Positions 1-8,053 of a DNA stretch of 64,000 nucleotides are shown here, piece by piece. The DNA lies in NCBI RefSeq assembly GCF_020386635.1, contig NZ_CP081942.1, positions 744,001-808,000 of the forward strand, in the 5' to 3' direction. Position 1 is the stretch's first letter. Each line of letters begins with the position of its first letter. Origin of the DNA: Pseudomonas sp. MM211 (GTDB lineage Bacteria; Pseudomonadota; Gammaproteobacteria; Pseudomonadales; Pseudomonadaceae). The translations under genes and the position numbers were made by a program. The notes beneath the pieces are model-generated. The model was not told the DNA's origin, searched no databases, and was given only the letters and a program-made list of their open reading frames with translations.

Positions 1-16
1 TGAGGTGTTCGCATAC

Positions 17-916
17 ATGCGCCGCAAGATTCCCAGTACGGCAGCGCTGATCGCCTTCGAGGCCTCGGCACGCCATCAGAGCTTCACCCGCGCAGCGGAC
101 GAGCTGGCGCTGACCCAGGGCGCCGTCTGCCGGCAGATCGCCGGGCTGGAAGAGTTCCTGGGCGTGGAGCTGTTCCGCCGCTCGCGACGCGGAGTAGTGC
201 TTACCGAAGCGGGCACGGCGTACGCCGGAAAGGTCGCCGCTCAGCTCGATGCCGTGGAGCGCGAAACCTTGGCGCTGATGGGGGCTCAAGGCGCCATGAG
301 TCTGGAGCTGGCCGTGGTGCCGACCTTCGCCACGCAATGGTTGCTGCCGCGGCTGAAGGATTTCCAGCGCCTGCACCCAGAGGTCACCGTGCACCTGACC
401 AACCGCACCCGCCCGTTCCTGTTCGCCGATACCGGTTTCGACGCGGCGATCTACTTCGGCGATGGCGACTGGTCAGGCACCGCGGCGCACTTTCTGATGC
501 ACGAACACCTGATGCCGGTGTGTAGCCCGGCGCTGCTCGACGGTGGCACGGTGAGCGCCGAGCGGATCGCCGAACTGCCGCTGTTGCAGCAGAGCACTCG
601 GCCTTACGCCTGGCGCCAGTGGTTCGCAGCACAAGGGCTGAATGTCGGCCGCGACATGACCGGCCCGCGCCTGGAGCTGTTCTCGATGCTCGCCCAGGCA
701 GCCTGCCACGAGATGGGCGTGGCGCTGATTCCACCCTTTCTGATCCAGCGCGAACTGGCCGACGGCAGCCTGGTAGTCGCCCTCGACCGCCCGGTACCGG
801 ACAACGGCCGCGCTTATTACCTGACCGTGCCGGAGCGCAAAGTCGAGTCTGCGGCGCTTAAGGCCTTCCGCGATTGGCTGTTGAGTGAAGCCCAGCAGTA
901 TCGGACGGTAGGCTGA
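17..916 (+). CDS. LysR-family transcriptional regulator (GcvA-like)
   Basis: A 299-residue LysR-type regulator. The N-terminal winged helix-turn-helix (about residues 5-62) contains FTRAADELALTQGAVCRQI, typical of the GcvA/AmpR branch, followed by a substrate-binding effector domain (about 90-290). I chose the ATG at 17 rather than the in-frame GTG at 5 because GAGGTG at 3-8 then serves as the ribosome binding site and the protein starts MRRKIPS, as in relatives. It is an autonomous transcription factor. LysR regulators usually act on a divergent neighbour, but the upstream gene lies outside the window and the downstream gene is convergent, so the target cannot be named. Confidence 0.9.
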   Translation: MRRKIPSTAALIAFEASARHQSFTRAADELALTQGAVCRQIAGLEEFLGVELFRRSRRGVVLTEAGTAYAGKVAAQLDAVERETLALMGAQGAMSLELAVVPTFATQWLLPRLKDFQRLHPEVTVHLTNRTRPFLFADTGFDAAIYFGDGDWSGTAAHFLMHEHLMPVCSPALLDGGTVSAERIAELPLLQQSTRPYAWRQWFAAQGLNVGRDMTGPRLELFSMLAQAACHEMGVALIPPFLIQRELADGSLVVALDRPVPDNGRAYYLTVPERKVESAALKAFRDWLLSEAQQYRTVG

Positions 917-923
917 GAGGACG

Positions 924-949
924 GGGCGGGTTACTCCTGGCGCCCGCCC
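924..949. terminator. hairpin between convergent genes
   Basis: GGGCGGG at 924-930 pairs with CCCGCCC at 943-949 across a 12-base loop, in the 76-bp gap between the convergent LysR and L,D-transpeptidase genes. Neither side has a clear U-tract, so this is a terminator-like hairpin, not a proven terminator. Confidence 0.3.
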
Positions 950-992
950 TACGATCAGCTGCTTTCGCTTTGCTGCCGACCTGCCACTCACC

Positions 993-2606
993 CTAGATCC
1001 GGTTGGATGCATCCAGCGCCTTGAGCAGGCGAGCGTCGTGGCCGTAGATATCGGGGCGGAACTGCACCTGCCCGTCGGCGCCGACCTGGGCTGTCCAGTA
1101 CGCCATCAGGATAGGCACCGGGCGCGGCAGATCGGCACGCAGCGTGCGACCACTTTCCCACTGCCTGGCGATCCGCGAACGATCGGTTGGGGTGGCTTCG
1201 GCGAGCAACTGATCGACCAGCTCGGTTACCCGCTCGATGCGCACACAGCCTGAGCTGAACAGCCGTGGCAGGTTGTCGAACAGGCGCTGGCTAGGTGTGT
1301 CGTGCAGGTACACCGAGAAGGGATTGGGGAAACGGATCGCCACTTTGCCTAATGGGCTGTGAGCGCCAGCAGACTGACGAATCATCACGCGGCCGGGGCG
1401 TTCCCAATCGACGCCGCGCGGATCCACCGGATTACCGTCGTAATCGATCACCTGCATATGGTTGGCAGCCAGATAGCCCGCGGCATCACGGCGCAGCTCC
1501 GGCAGCTTGTCCTCGCGCAGAATGGTCGGCGGAATCGTCCAGGTCGGGTTCAAGGTCAGGTGAGTGATCCGCGAGCGCAGCAGCGGCGTAGGCCGGGCCG
1601 GACGGCCGACCTGGGTGCGCGCCTGCCAGGCGATCGCATGGTCACGCAAGAACATCACTTCGGCGCCGGCCACGTCGATCAGTACGCTGGTCGGCTCGAT
1701 CTCGTGGGACAGCCAGCGCAGCCGCTCCAGATTGATGCGAATCTGATCCATGCGCTCACTGGCCGAGCGGTTCAGCTCGGCCAGCGTACCGGGGCCGACC
1801 ACACCATCGGGCTTGAGCAAGTGGTTGCGCTGGAAGGCCTTGACGGCCTCGACCAGCGCAGTGGAGTACACCGAGGTTTCCTCGGCGACCAGTGCCGGGG
1901 CGCCCTGGGACAGATCGCCGTGCAGTTGCAGGCGCTGCTCGAGCAAGGGCACGCGCCCGTCCACCGCGCCAGGACGCAACAGGGTTCCGCCCGGAATCGC
2001 CAGCCATTGCGGCAAGGCTTGACGACGCAGATCGGCATAGCGCTGACGCAGCTCCCGGTAAGGGCCGAAATCCGGACGGGCCTGTTCGAAGGCTTGCACT
2101 GGATCGCTCACCCCCGCCTGGGCGATCGCCAGCAGCGGTGCCTGGCTCTGCTCCATGGCCATGCTTTCGGGCTCCCAGAGCGGCTCGACCTGGGACTGCT
2201 CCAGGCGCCCATAGGCCAGATCGCGTAATGCGCGCAGGTAAGCTGTAGTGGCAAGCACCTCGACGCAGGCGGAAAGGCGTGGCGATGGGCTTTCGACCGC
2301 TGCCAACTCACGCAGCGGCTCCAGATGGTAGGCGCGGGGATCAAGGCCATCGTCCACTAGCGCGTCCAGCTCGGCGAACAGCCCCGGCAGATTCTGCTCG
2401 CTCCACACCGACTGCGAACCGCGCAGCAGATAAAAGGGCTCCAGCCATTCACGATCCTTGGTAGTAAGGCTCAGCGCCGGCGATACGCAGGTCAGGCTGG
2501 GTTCGGCGAGCTGCTCTTGGAGGGGGTTGGGTGGCGTGACATCGGCCAGTGCCAATGGAGCGCTCAGAACCAACGCCCAGGCGGCGGATGAAGTGGGAGA
2601 AAACAA
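993..2606 (-). CDS. L,D-transpeptidase, YcbB/LdtD type
   Basis: A periplasmic L,D-transpeptidase of 537 residues that would make 3-3 peptidoglycan cross-links. The order is signal peptide (MFSPTSSAAWALVLSAPLALA), a YcbB-type scaffold region, a peptidoglycan-binding helix bundle (around VEAVKAFQRNHLLKPDG), then a YkuD catalytic domain with HDTP and the active-site RLFSSGCVRIE, Cys at about residue 454. The open frame extends upstream to 2807, but the added 67 residues are not signal-like. The TTG at 2606 has GGAG at 2617-2614, seven bases upstream, and yields a clean signal peptide, so I take it as the start. It is divergent from a second YkuD-type gene. Confidence 0.88.
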   Translation of the reverse strand: MFSPTSSAAWALVLSAPLALADVTPPNPLQEQLAEPSLTCVSPALSLTTKDREWLEPFYLLRGSQSVWSEQNLPGLFAELDALVDDGLDPRAYHLEPLRELAAVESPSPRLSACVEVLATTAYLRALRDLAYGRLEQSQVEPLWEPESMAMEQSQAPLLAIAQAGVSDPVQAFEQARPDFGPYRELRQRYADLRRQALPQWLAIPGGTLLRPGAVDGRVPLLEQRLQLHGDLSQGAPALVAEETSVYSTALVEAVKAFQRNHLLKPDGVVGPGTLAELNRSASERMDQIRINLERLRWLSHEIEPTSVLIDVAGAEVMFLRDHAIAWQARTQVGRPARPTPLLRSRITHLTLNPTWTIPPTILREDKLPELRRDAAGYLAANHMQVIDYDGNPVDPRGVDWERPGRVMIRQSAGAHSPLGKVAIRFPNPFSVYLHDTPSQRLFDNLPRLFSSGCVRIERVTELVDQLLAEATPTDRSRIARQWESGRTLRADLPRPVPILMAYWTAQVGADGQVQFRPDIYGHDARLLKALDASNRI

Positions 2607-2758
2607 AGCGCCGCTCCAATTTACGACAGAGTGAATGACAGCCCGTCGGATTGGCCCGCGGGTCAGAAGATTTCGGCTGCTAGAATCGCGGGCTTTGTTG
2701 TGCCCGCATCGCCTGGCGAAGGCCCGACATATCGATGGCCGAAACTCAGAGACTTGAA

Positions 2759-3472
2759 ATGATGACCACGATTCAGCGAATTTGCTTAGCCTTTCTTTGC
2801 CTGGCATTGCCCGTTCCGTCCCTTATGGCCGCCACTCTGGCTCCCGATCCCCTTCTGGAAAGCCTGTCTGCCAAAGCACCAGCATTGGATCGCAAGGTAC
2901 TTAACCATGCCATCGACGCCATGCGTTGCGCCATCAATAACGGTGCCGTACCAGCCCAACGTCTCGCCGTCATCGACTTTTCCAAGCCCTCCAGCGAGCG
3001 CCGCCTGTGGATCTTCGACCTGACCCAAAAGCGCCTGCTGTTGCATGACCTGGTCGCCCACGGCCAGCAATCCGGTGACAACTTCGCCACCCGCTTCTCC
3101 AACACCGAAGGCAGCCACCAGTCCAGCATCGGCCTGTTCCGCACCCAGGAAAGTTACACCGGCAAGCACGGCTACTCGCTGCGCATGGACGGCCTGGAGC
3201 CAGGCTTCAATGACCTTGCCCGCCAGCGCGCCATCGTCATACACCCTGCCGATTACGTGAACCCAGCCTGGATCAAGACCCAGGGCCGTATCGGCCGTAG
3301 CCAGGGCTGCCCTGCCGTACGCCCGGAAGTTGCCCGCATGGTGGTAGACAGCCTCAAGGGCGGCCAATTCATGTTTTCGTACTACCCGGACAAGCGCTGG
3401 CTGCAGTCGTCGGCGTTCATCAACTGCAAGCCGGGGCTTGTCGCCAGTATCGTCAGTGCCAAGGAAGGTTGA
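2759..3472 (+). CDS. murein L,D-transpeptidase catalytic domain protein (YkuD-2 type)
   Basis: A secreted protein of 237 residues. A signal peptide (ICLAFLCLALPVPSLMAATL) precedes a catalytic domain with a conserved His region (RAIVIHPADYVN) and the active-site motif GRSQGCPAV, where Cys is the nucleophile. This family is distinct from, and shorter than, the YcbB-like enzyme encoded divergently. The start is one of two adjacent ATGs (2759, 2762); the in-frame upstream ATG at 2735 would add nine residues before the signal. The 152-bp gap to the divergent gene must hold both promoters. The expected role is peptidoglycan remodelling; the exact substrate is not known from sequence. Confidence 0.82.
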   Translation: MMTTIQRICLAFLCLALPVPSLMAATLAPDPLLESLSAKAPALDRKVLNHAIDAMRCAINNGAVPAQRLAVIDFSKPSSERRLWIFDLTQKRLLLHDLVAHGQQSGDNFATRFSNTEGSHQSSIGLFRTQESYTGKHGYSLRMDGLEPGFNDLARQRAIVIHPADYVNPAWIKTQGRIGRSQGCPAVRPEVARMVVDSLKGGQFMFSYYPDKRWLQSSAFINCKPGLVASIVSAKEG

Positions 3473-3701
3473 GACGCTGCACAGGCGATAGCGGTGCTCG
3501 CATTTCTGCGCGCAGATAGCTCCTTGCGGGAATCGAGCTACGCCCGAAGTTGAACGCTGCTGATTAGCCCAAACGGGCACAGCTCGCTCTAGCCTGGGCA
3601 CCCATCACCCTGGAGCGGCCTCTATTGCCTTGTTGCGTTTAGTCGGCTTACGCGCAGGGACAGTGAACATCTGCCATGGCTGATCGGCGGAGGCCTCAGG
3701 T

Positions 3702-3776
3702 ATGAGCAAATGCAGTATCCTGCAGATCGCTCTTGGTCACTGCCAGAACCGCCTTGTCTCTTATCACCTCCAGTAA
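3702..3776 (+). other. possible 24-codon leader ORF or misframed start of the next gene
   Basis: ATG at 3702 has a good ribosome binding site (GGAGG at 3689-3693) and opens a 24-codon frame ending with TAA at 3774-3776. It overlaps the first codons of the DUF5924 gene in another frame, and that gene has no ATG with a clear ribosome binding site nearby. Either this is a leader peptide coupled to the next gene, or an indel near the A-run at 3775-3779 has separated the true start from the main frame. The peptide resembles nothing I recognise. The preceding stretch, 3473-3701, shows no gene. Confidence 0.25.
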
Positions 3777-4974
3777 AAACCTCGTGTTCCGGGTCATCGC
3801 GCTGATGCAGCGCCATCCCGGCGTCATCGCGATATTCGGTTTTCTATCCGGGGTCGCAAGCTTCGTACTGGTCGATCGTCAGGCCGGGCTGGCCAAGGTG
3901 CTGGCACTGGTGATGCTGATCAGCTGGCTCTGGCTGATCCTCGAGAACATGCTGCGCGAGCGCATCGCCGCCCGCTTCGGCTTCGAGCTACCACGGCCGC
4001 TGCTGCGTTACGCCACGCAGATGATCCACCAAGAAAGCCTGTTTTTCGTTCTGCCGTTCTTCTTTATTACCACCACCTGGAACAGCAGCCAGGCATTGTT
4101 CAGCGGGCTGCTGGCGGCTGCCGCACTGGTCTCGATCATCGACCCGCTGTACTACAAGTGGCTGGCGCCACGGCGCTGGATCTTTCTCGCGTACCACACG
4201 CTGGCCCTGTTCGCCGTGTTACTCACGGCGCTGCCGATCATCTTCAAGCTCAACACCACCGAGAGTTATCAGTTTTCGCTGGCAGCCGCCGTGCTGCTGT
4301 CGTTCCCGAGCCTGTTCACCATCATTACCGTGCGCAAATGGTGGCGCGGCCTGCTGTTGATCGGCCTGACACTGGCCATCGGCGCCGTTGGCTGGCTGGG
4401 GCGTACCTGGGTGCCGCCGGCCACGCTGTGGCTGACCGAAGTGGCGATCACCACTGAATTCGACAATCAGAATCGCTCGCCCGGCGAAGGCATCCAAGAA
4501 CTCAGCGTCAGCCAGTTGCGCAGCAGTGGCTTGTACGCTTACACGGCGATCAATGCGCCGCGCGGGCTGGATGAGCGCATCTACCACGTCTGGGAACATG
4601 AAGGTCGCGAGCTGGAACGCATCGCTCTGGATATCCACGGTGGCCGCGAAAAAGGCTACCGCGCCTGGACGCACAAGAAGAACTTCCCGCAGAACGTGGA
4701 AGGTGACTGGCAAATTCAGGTACTGACCGAAGCCGGGCAGATGATTGGCGTGCTGCGCTTTGAAGTAACGCCCGATGCAGGTACGCCAGCGAGCCCCTCA
4801 ACAGGCTCCAACCAGGCGCCGCCAGGAGTGCAAGAGCCCGCTGCCACGCCAGAAACCGAGCCTGAGCCGCAGGCCGCCCCAGCAGCGGAACCTGAACCTG
4901 CCATTGAAGCTGAACCGCAAGCCGAGCCGGATGCCCAGAACGCAGATCAGCTCCCAAGCCCGGCGGGCAGCTGA
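3733..4974 (+). CDS. DUF5924/DUF2914 family membrane protein
   Basis: Up to 413 residues. The N-terminal half (about residues 25-240) is a multi-span membrane region of six to seven hydrophobic helices. It is followed by a soluble DUF2914-like domain (about 245-350, with EGIQELSVSQL and VWEHEGRELERI) and a Pro/Glu/Ala-rich tail of about 60 residues. This combination is known as a conserved hypothetical protein of pseudomonads; no function is established. The start is uncertain: TTG at 3733, TTG at 3754, GTG at 3784 and ATG at 3805 are all in frame and none has a strong ribosome binding site. The gene is convergent with the next one, 10 bp away. Confidence 0.75.
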   Translation: MVTARTALSLITSSKNLVFRVIALMQRHPGVIAIFGFLSGVASFVLVDRQAGLAKVLALVMLISWLWLILENMLRERIAARFGFELPRPLLRYATQMIHQESLFFVLPFFFITTTWNSSQALFSGLLAAAALVSIIDPLYYKWLAPRRWIFLAYHTLALFAVLLTALPIIFKLNTTESYQFSLAAAVLLSFPSLFTIITVRKWWRGLLLIGLTLAIGAVGWLGRTWVPPATLWLTEVAITTEFDNQNRSPGEGIQELSVSQLRSSGLYAYTAINAPRGLDERIYHVWEHEGRELERIALDIHGGREKGYRAWTHKKNFPQNVEGDWQIQVLTEAGQMIGVLRFEVTPDAGTPASPSTGSNQAPPGVQEPAATPETEPEPQAAPAAEPEPAIEAEPQAEPDAQNADQLPSPAGS

Positions 4975-4984
4975 GCAGCGTCGC

Positions 4985-6214
4985 TCAGCCGAAGAACCAG
5001 TAGCACACGGCAATCGCGGCTACCACGCCGGAAAACTCGGCCAGCAGTGCACAGCCCACAGCATGTCGCGCTCGCTGAATACCCACTGCGCCAAAGTAAA
5101 CGGCCAGCACGTAGAACGTGGTCTCCGTACTGCCCTGGATAACTGCCGCTGCCAGTGCAGGGAAGCTGTCGACGCCCTGAGTCTGCATGGTTTCGATCAG
5201 CATGGCCCGCGCCGCGCTGCCGGAGAATGGCTTGACCATCGCCGTCGGCAGCGCGTCGACGAAGCGGGTGTCCCAGCCGCCCCAGGCGACGACCCAGCGG
5301 ATGCCGTCCAGCGCCAGCTCCAGGGCGCCGGACGCACGTAGCACGCCCACCGCACAGAGCATCGCCACCAGATACGGGAGCAGGCTCTTGGCCACGTCGA
5401 AGCCTTCCTTGGCGCCTTCGATGAACTGCTCGTAGACCTGCACCTTGCGCAGCGCGCCAATTATCACGAACGCAATGATGATGCCGAACAGCGTCAGGTT
5501 ACCGAGCAGCGATGACAACGCAGCCAGCGCCGTGGCAGACATGCCGGCCAACATCGCCATAAAGCCACCGAGCAGCAGCGCGCCGGGAATCATGTAGGCC
5601 AGCACGACCGGATCCCACAGACGCAAACGCTGCATGATGGCCACGGAAAACAGGCCGACCAGGGTGGAAACGCTGGTCGCCAGCAGAATCGGCAGGAACA
5701 CCAGTGTCGGATCCGGCGCACCCTGCTGGGCGCGGTACATGAAGATGGTCACGGGCAGCAACGTCAGCGACGAGGCGTTGAGCACCAGAAAGAGGATCTG
5801 CGCGTTGCTCGCCGTGGTGCTACTGGGGTTGAGCTCCTGCAGCGAGCGCATGGCCTTGAGGCCGATGGGCGTGGCCGCATTGTCCAAACCCAGGCCGTTG
5901 GCGGCGAAGTTCATTGTGATCAGGCCGAGGGCCGGATGGCCACGTGGCACTTCAGGCATCAGGCGGGCGAACAGCGGGCCGAGCACCCGCGCCAAGGCGT
6001 CCACAAGGCCGGCCTTCTCGGCGATGCGCAACAAGCCGAGCCATAGAGTCAGGGTACCGAACAGCAGCACCATCACCTCGACCGACAGTTTGGCCATGGC
6101 GAACAGGCTTTCCACCATCGCACCGAATACTGCCGGGTCGTCAGCCAGCAGCCAGCGACTGAGCCCCGCTACTGCCGCTACCACGAAAAAGCTCAGCCAC
6201 AAGCCGTTGAGCAT
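4985..6214 (-). CDS. nucleoside-recognition (Gate) domain membrane protein, SpmA-SpmB fusion type
   Basis: A 409-residue integral membrane protein with about ten hydrophobic segments. The first half matches the SpmA-type Gate domain (LITMNFAANGLGLDNAATPIG is the hallmark stretch). The second half matches SpmB (DTRFVDALPTAMVKPFSGSA and GSTETTFYVLAVYFGAVGIQ). Bacillus encodes these as two spore-maturation proteins; here they are fused, as in many Gram-negatives, where the substrate is unknown. The start ATG at 6214 is preceded by AGGGGGTGAC. It stands alone, convergent with the DUF5924 gene. Confidence 0.87.
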   Translation of the reverse strand: MLNGLWLSFFVVAAVAGLSRWLLADDPAVFGAMVESLFAMAKLSVEVMVLLFGTLTLWLGLLRIAEKAGLVDALARVLGPLFARLMPEVPRGHPALGLITMNFAANGLGLDNAATPIGLKAMRSLQELNPSSTTASNAQILFLVLNASSLTLLPVTIFMYRAQQGAPDPTLVFLPILLATSVSTLVGLFSVAIMQRLRLWDPVVLAYMIPGALLLGGFMAMLAGMSATALAALSSLLGNLTLFGIIIAFVIIGALRKVQVYEQFIEGAKEGFDVAKSLLPYLVAMLCAVGVLRASGALELALDGIRWVVAWGGWDTRFVDALPTAMVKPFSGSAARAMLIETMQTQGVDSFPALAAAVIQGSTETTFYVLAVYFGAVGIQRARHAVGCALLAEFSGVVAAIAVCYWFFG

Positions 6215-6294
6215 AAGTCACCCCCTAGAACATAGCGGCTGATGATAACGCGGCTAGGCAAGGGAAGTGGAAAGGGAGAGATGGGGGGAAAGAT

Positions 6295-6310
6295 TTTGTC
6301 GAACGACAAA
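6295..6310. repeat. 16-bp palindrome
   Basis: TTTGTCGAACGACAAA is a perfect palindrome in the gap downstream of the minus-strand Ivy-like gene and upstream of the SpmA/B-like gene. It could be an operator for the latter or part of a transcript end. Confidence 0.45.
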
Positions 6311-6317
6311 TAGAGCA

Positions 6318-6337
6318 ACGGCGCCAGAAGGCGCCGT
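6318..6337 (-). terminator. hairpin downstream of the Ivy-like gene
   Basis: ACGGCGCC (6318-6325) pairs perfectly with GGCGCCGT (6330-6337) around a four-base loop. On the minus strand it lies just past the Ivy-like stop codon and is followed by a loosely T-rich stretch, consistent with a weak intrinsic terminator. Confidence 0.5.
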
Positions 6338-6342
6338 CAGCA

Positions 6343-6807
6343 TCAGTACCAGTTGGGGTCTTTCTTCAACTGTTCCTGTAGCAGTTGCTTGACTCCGTCG
6401 TCCGGCTCACCGAGCCAACGCAGATCAGCATGCTCACTAGGAGTCTTGTCCTCAGGTAAACCTTCGGGCAACTGCACCCAGAGCGCGTACGCATCATCCT
6501 TGTCCGGGGTGAAGGCAACGTAGAGGCGCTGATTGAAACAATTGGATGTTTCGCACAACTGCCCGACCAGGTACTGGTCGCCGTCTTCTTCCAGCGTCTT
6601 CATTGGCGTGGCAACGCCGCTGAGATTGATCACCCATTCGGGCAGACGCTCCTCGTCCTGGATGAGCTCCTTCCAAGCTTCACGATAGTCAGAATTGCTC
6701 CCGAGCAGATCGTTGAGGCGGAATTCACCATCGTTGGCGGCCAAGGCCGCCGCGCTACCGCCCAGCATTAGGGCGGCAACGAGCGTCTTGAATCGATTCA
6801 TCGTCAT
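6343..6807 (-). CDS. Ivy-family protein (inhibitor of vertebrate lysozyme), divergent loop
   Basis: 154 residues: a signal peptide (cleavage near ALAAND) and an Ivy fold with QYLVGQLCE and NQRLYVAFT. Classical Ivy carries a CKPHDC loop whose His blocks the lysozyme active site. Here the loop is CETSNC (Cys85-Cys90): the disulphide pair is kept but the His and neighbouring residues are lost, as I recall for the Ivyp2-type paralogue in P. aeruginosa. It may therefore not inhibit C-type lysozyme, and could act on another lytic enzyme or the cell's own transglycosylases. Its ATG lies three bases after the stop of the upstream DUF1328 gene, so translation is probably coupled. Confidence 0.82.
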   Translation of the reverse strand: MTMNRFKTLVAALMLGGSAAALAANDGEFRLNDLLGSNSDYREAWKELIQDEERLPEWVINLSGVATPMKTLEEDGDQYLVGQLCETSNCFNQRLYVAFTPDKDDAYALWVQLPEGLPEDKTPSEHADLRWLGEPDDGVKQLLQEQLKKDPNWY

Positions 6808-6810
6808 GGC

Positions 6811-6975
6811 CTAACCCCGAGGGCGGCGACCCATGATGAACGAAACGATAAACATGACCAGGAACACCACGAAAAGGATTTTCGCGATACCTGTGGCAGT
6901 GCCTGCGATACCACCGAAGCCCAGAACGGCAGCGACAATGGCGATGATCAGAAAGGTAATGGCCCAACTCAGCAT
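6811..6975 (-). CDS. DUF1328 small membrane protein
   Basis: A 54-residue protein beginning [20 protein letters not shown] and ending MGRRPRG. It is two hydrophobic helices joined by a Gly-rich turn ([14 protein letters not shown]), the signature of the DUF1328/YtjA family, which is often induced by envelope or general stress; function unknown. The ribosome binding site AAGGAGA lies seven bases before the ATG. It sits between the 93-residue anchored protein upstream and the Ivy-like gene three bases downstream, suggesting one transcript. Confidence 0.88.
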   Translation of the reverse strand: MLSWAITFLIIAIVAAVLGFGGIAGTATGIAKILFVVFLVMFIVSFIMGRRPRG

Positions 6976-7038
6976 GGCGTTTCTCCTTGGTTTTTTGAGG
7001 TCTTACGGGTGTAGCACTTGGGAATCGGTAAGGGCGTT

Positions 7039-7320
7039 TCAGAACACCCAGCGAGTCTGCTTGACCGGCGCTTCCACGGAATCGGCACGTACCCAATCAC
7101 CTGTGGTCTGCGCGCTTGCGGTCTGGCTTACGGTCTGAAAGGAGGCCGGAACAGCAGAGATGGCAGCAGGTTGAACAGTGGCTGGCACATGGATCTGACT
7201 GGAAACTTGCGGTTCGACGGCTTGCGACTGATGAGCCTTGAACGACACGCTCAACAACAAAACCAGGACAGCGGCGACCGCTAGGATCAGGATCTCGGTG
7301 TGGGCGCGGTGAAGGTTCAT
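7039..7320 (-). CDS. small single-pass membrane protein, unknown
   Basis: 93 residues. One transmembrane helix (about residues 9-27, EILILAVAAVLVLLLSVSF) is followed by a Val/Ala/Gln/Ser-rich, probably periplasmic, low-complexity tail ending VKQTRWVF. The ribosome binding site AAAGGAGC precedes the ATG. I do not recognise the family. The upstream 217-bp gap is AT-rich around 7400-7445 (contrasting with high-GC neighbours), where a promoter is likely. It is co-directional with the DUF1328 and Ivy-like genes 60 bp downstream and may be the first gene of that unit. Confidence 0.65.
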   Translation of the reverse strand: MNLHRAHTEILILAVAAVLVLLLSVSFKAHQSQAVEPQVSSQIHVPATVQPAAISAVPASFQTVSQTASAQTTGDWVRADSVEAPVKQTRWVF

Positions 7321-7537
7321 CTGAAGCTCCTTTAGGTCGTTGCCGAACGGCTCAGCGTTCTTTTCATGACTTAAGAATTGCAGCCTGCGTGCCAGCTCTA
7401 ATAAAAAATAAAACTCTTATAAATCAACATCTTAAAAAACAAAACCAAGTGCCATCATTGGCATCCTGCACGATCACGTTACAAAGCTCGGGCGTTCTGC
7501 ACGACGCCAAAGGCGGCACATCCCTGTGCCAACCGGA

Positions 7538-7969
7538 TTACATGGCGTGCTTCAGATCACGCATACGGTCATGACAGGCACGTACCTTGGGCATTTCCAC
7601 GGCCAGCAATGCGCGCACGTCTGGCTCCGCACTTTCCAGCGCATCCTCGAAAGCATGCAGGATGCGATCTTCCGCCTCTTCCAGTTGCGCCACATAAGTG
7701 GCTTCTTCATCGCTGGACAGGGTGGCTCGCGCGTCGGCATAGGCCTGGCGCAGCTTGCCCACCACCGTGCCACTGGGCGTCGGCTCTTCCTGGTTGGCAG
7801 CGACCTTGACCGACAGGGCCTGAATCACTTGGTTCTTGGTTTGCGACATATCACGGAACAGTGCCTGCAGGCGTACGTCCTTGACCTCATCATGGGCATG
7901 CTCATAGAAGCGCTGACCATCACGAATGATGGCGATCAGTTCGTTCAGTTGCTCAGTCTTGTTGCTCAT
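7538..7969 (-). CDS. DUF2383 / PA2169-family four-helix-bundle protein
   Basis: 143 residues, entirely helical, with no signal peptide. It matches the PA2169-like DUF2383 family: an N-terminal helix with NELIAIIRDGQRFYEHA, a region FRDMSQTKNQVIQALS, and paired Glu/His residues (YEHA, EEAEDRILHAFEDAL) reminiscent of ferritin-like folds. No function is established; relatives are often induced under stress. The start is supported by an AGGAAT ribosome binding site. It is the middle gene of a minus-strand series of envelope/stress-type genes. Confidence 0.8.
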   Translation of the reverse strand: MSNKTEQLNELIAIIRDGQRFYEHAHDEVKDVRLQALFRDMSQTKNQVIQALSVKVAANQEEPTPSGTVVGKLRQAYADARATLSSDEEATYVAQLEEAEDRILHAFEDALESAEPDVRALLAVEMPKVRACHDRMRDLKHAM

Positions 7970-8053
7970 GGCGGTATTCCTGTCTTTATAGGCAGTGCCG
8001 TCAGCGGCCCTGCATAGAATGGTGGCCGCTGGCGGCCACCTCCTTGCTGCTCT

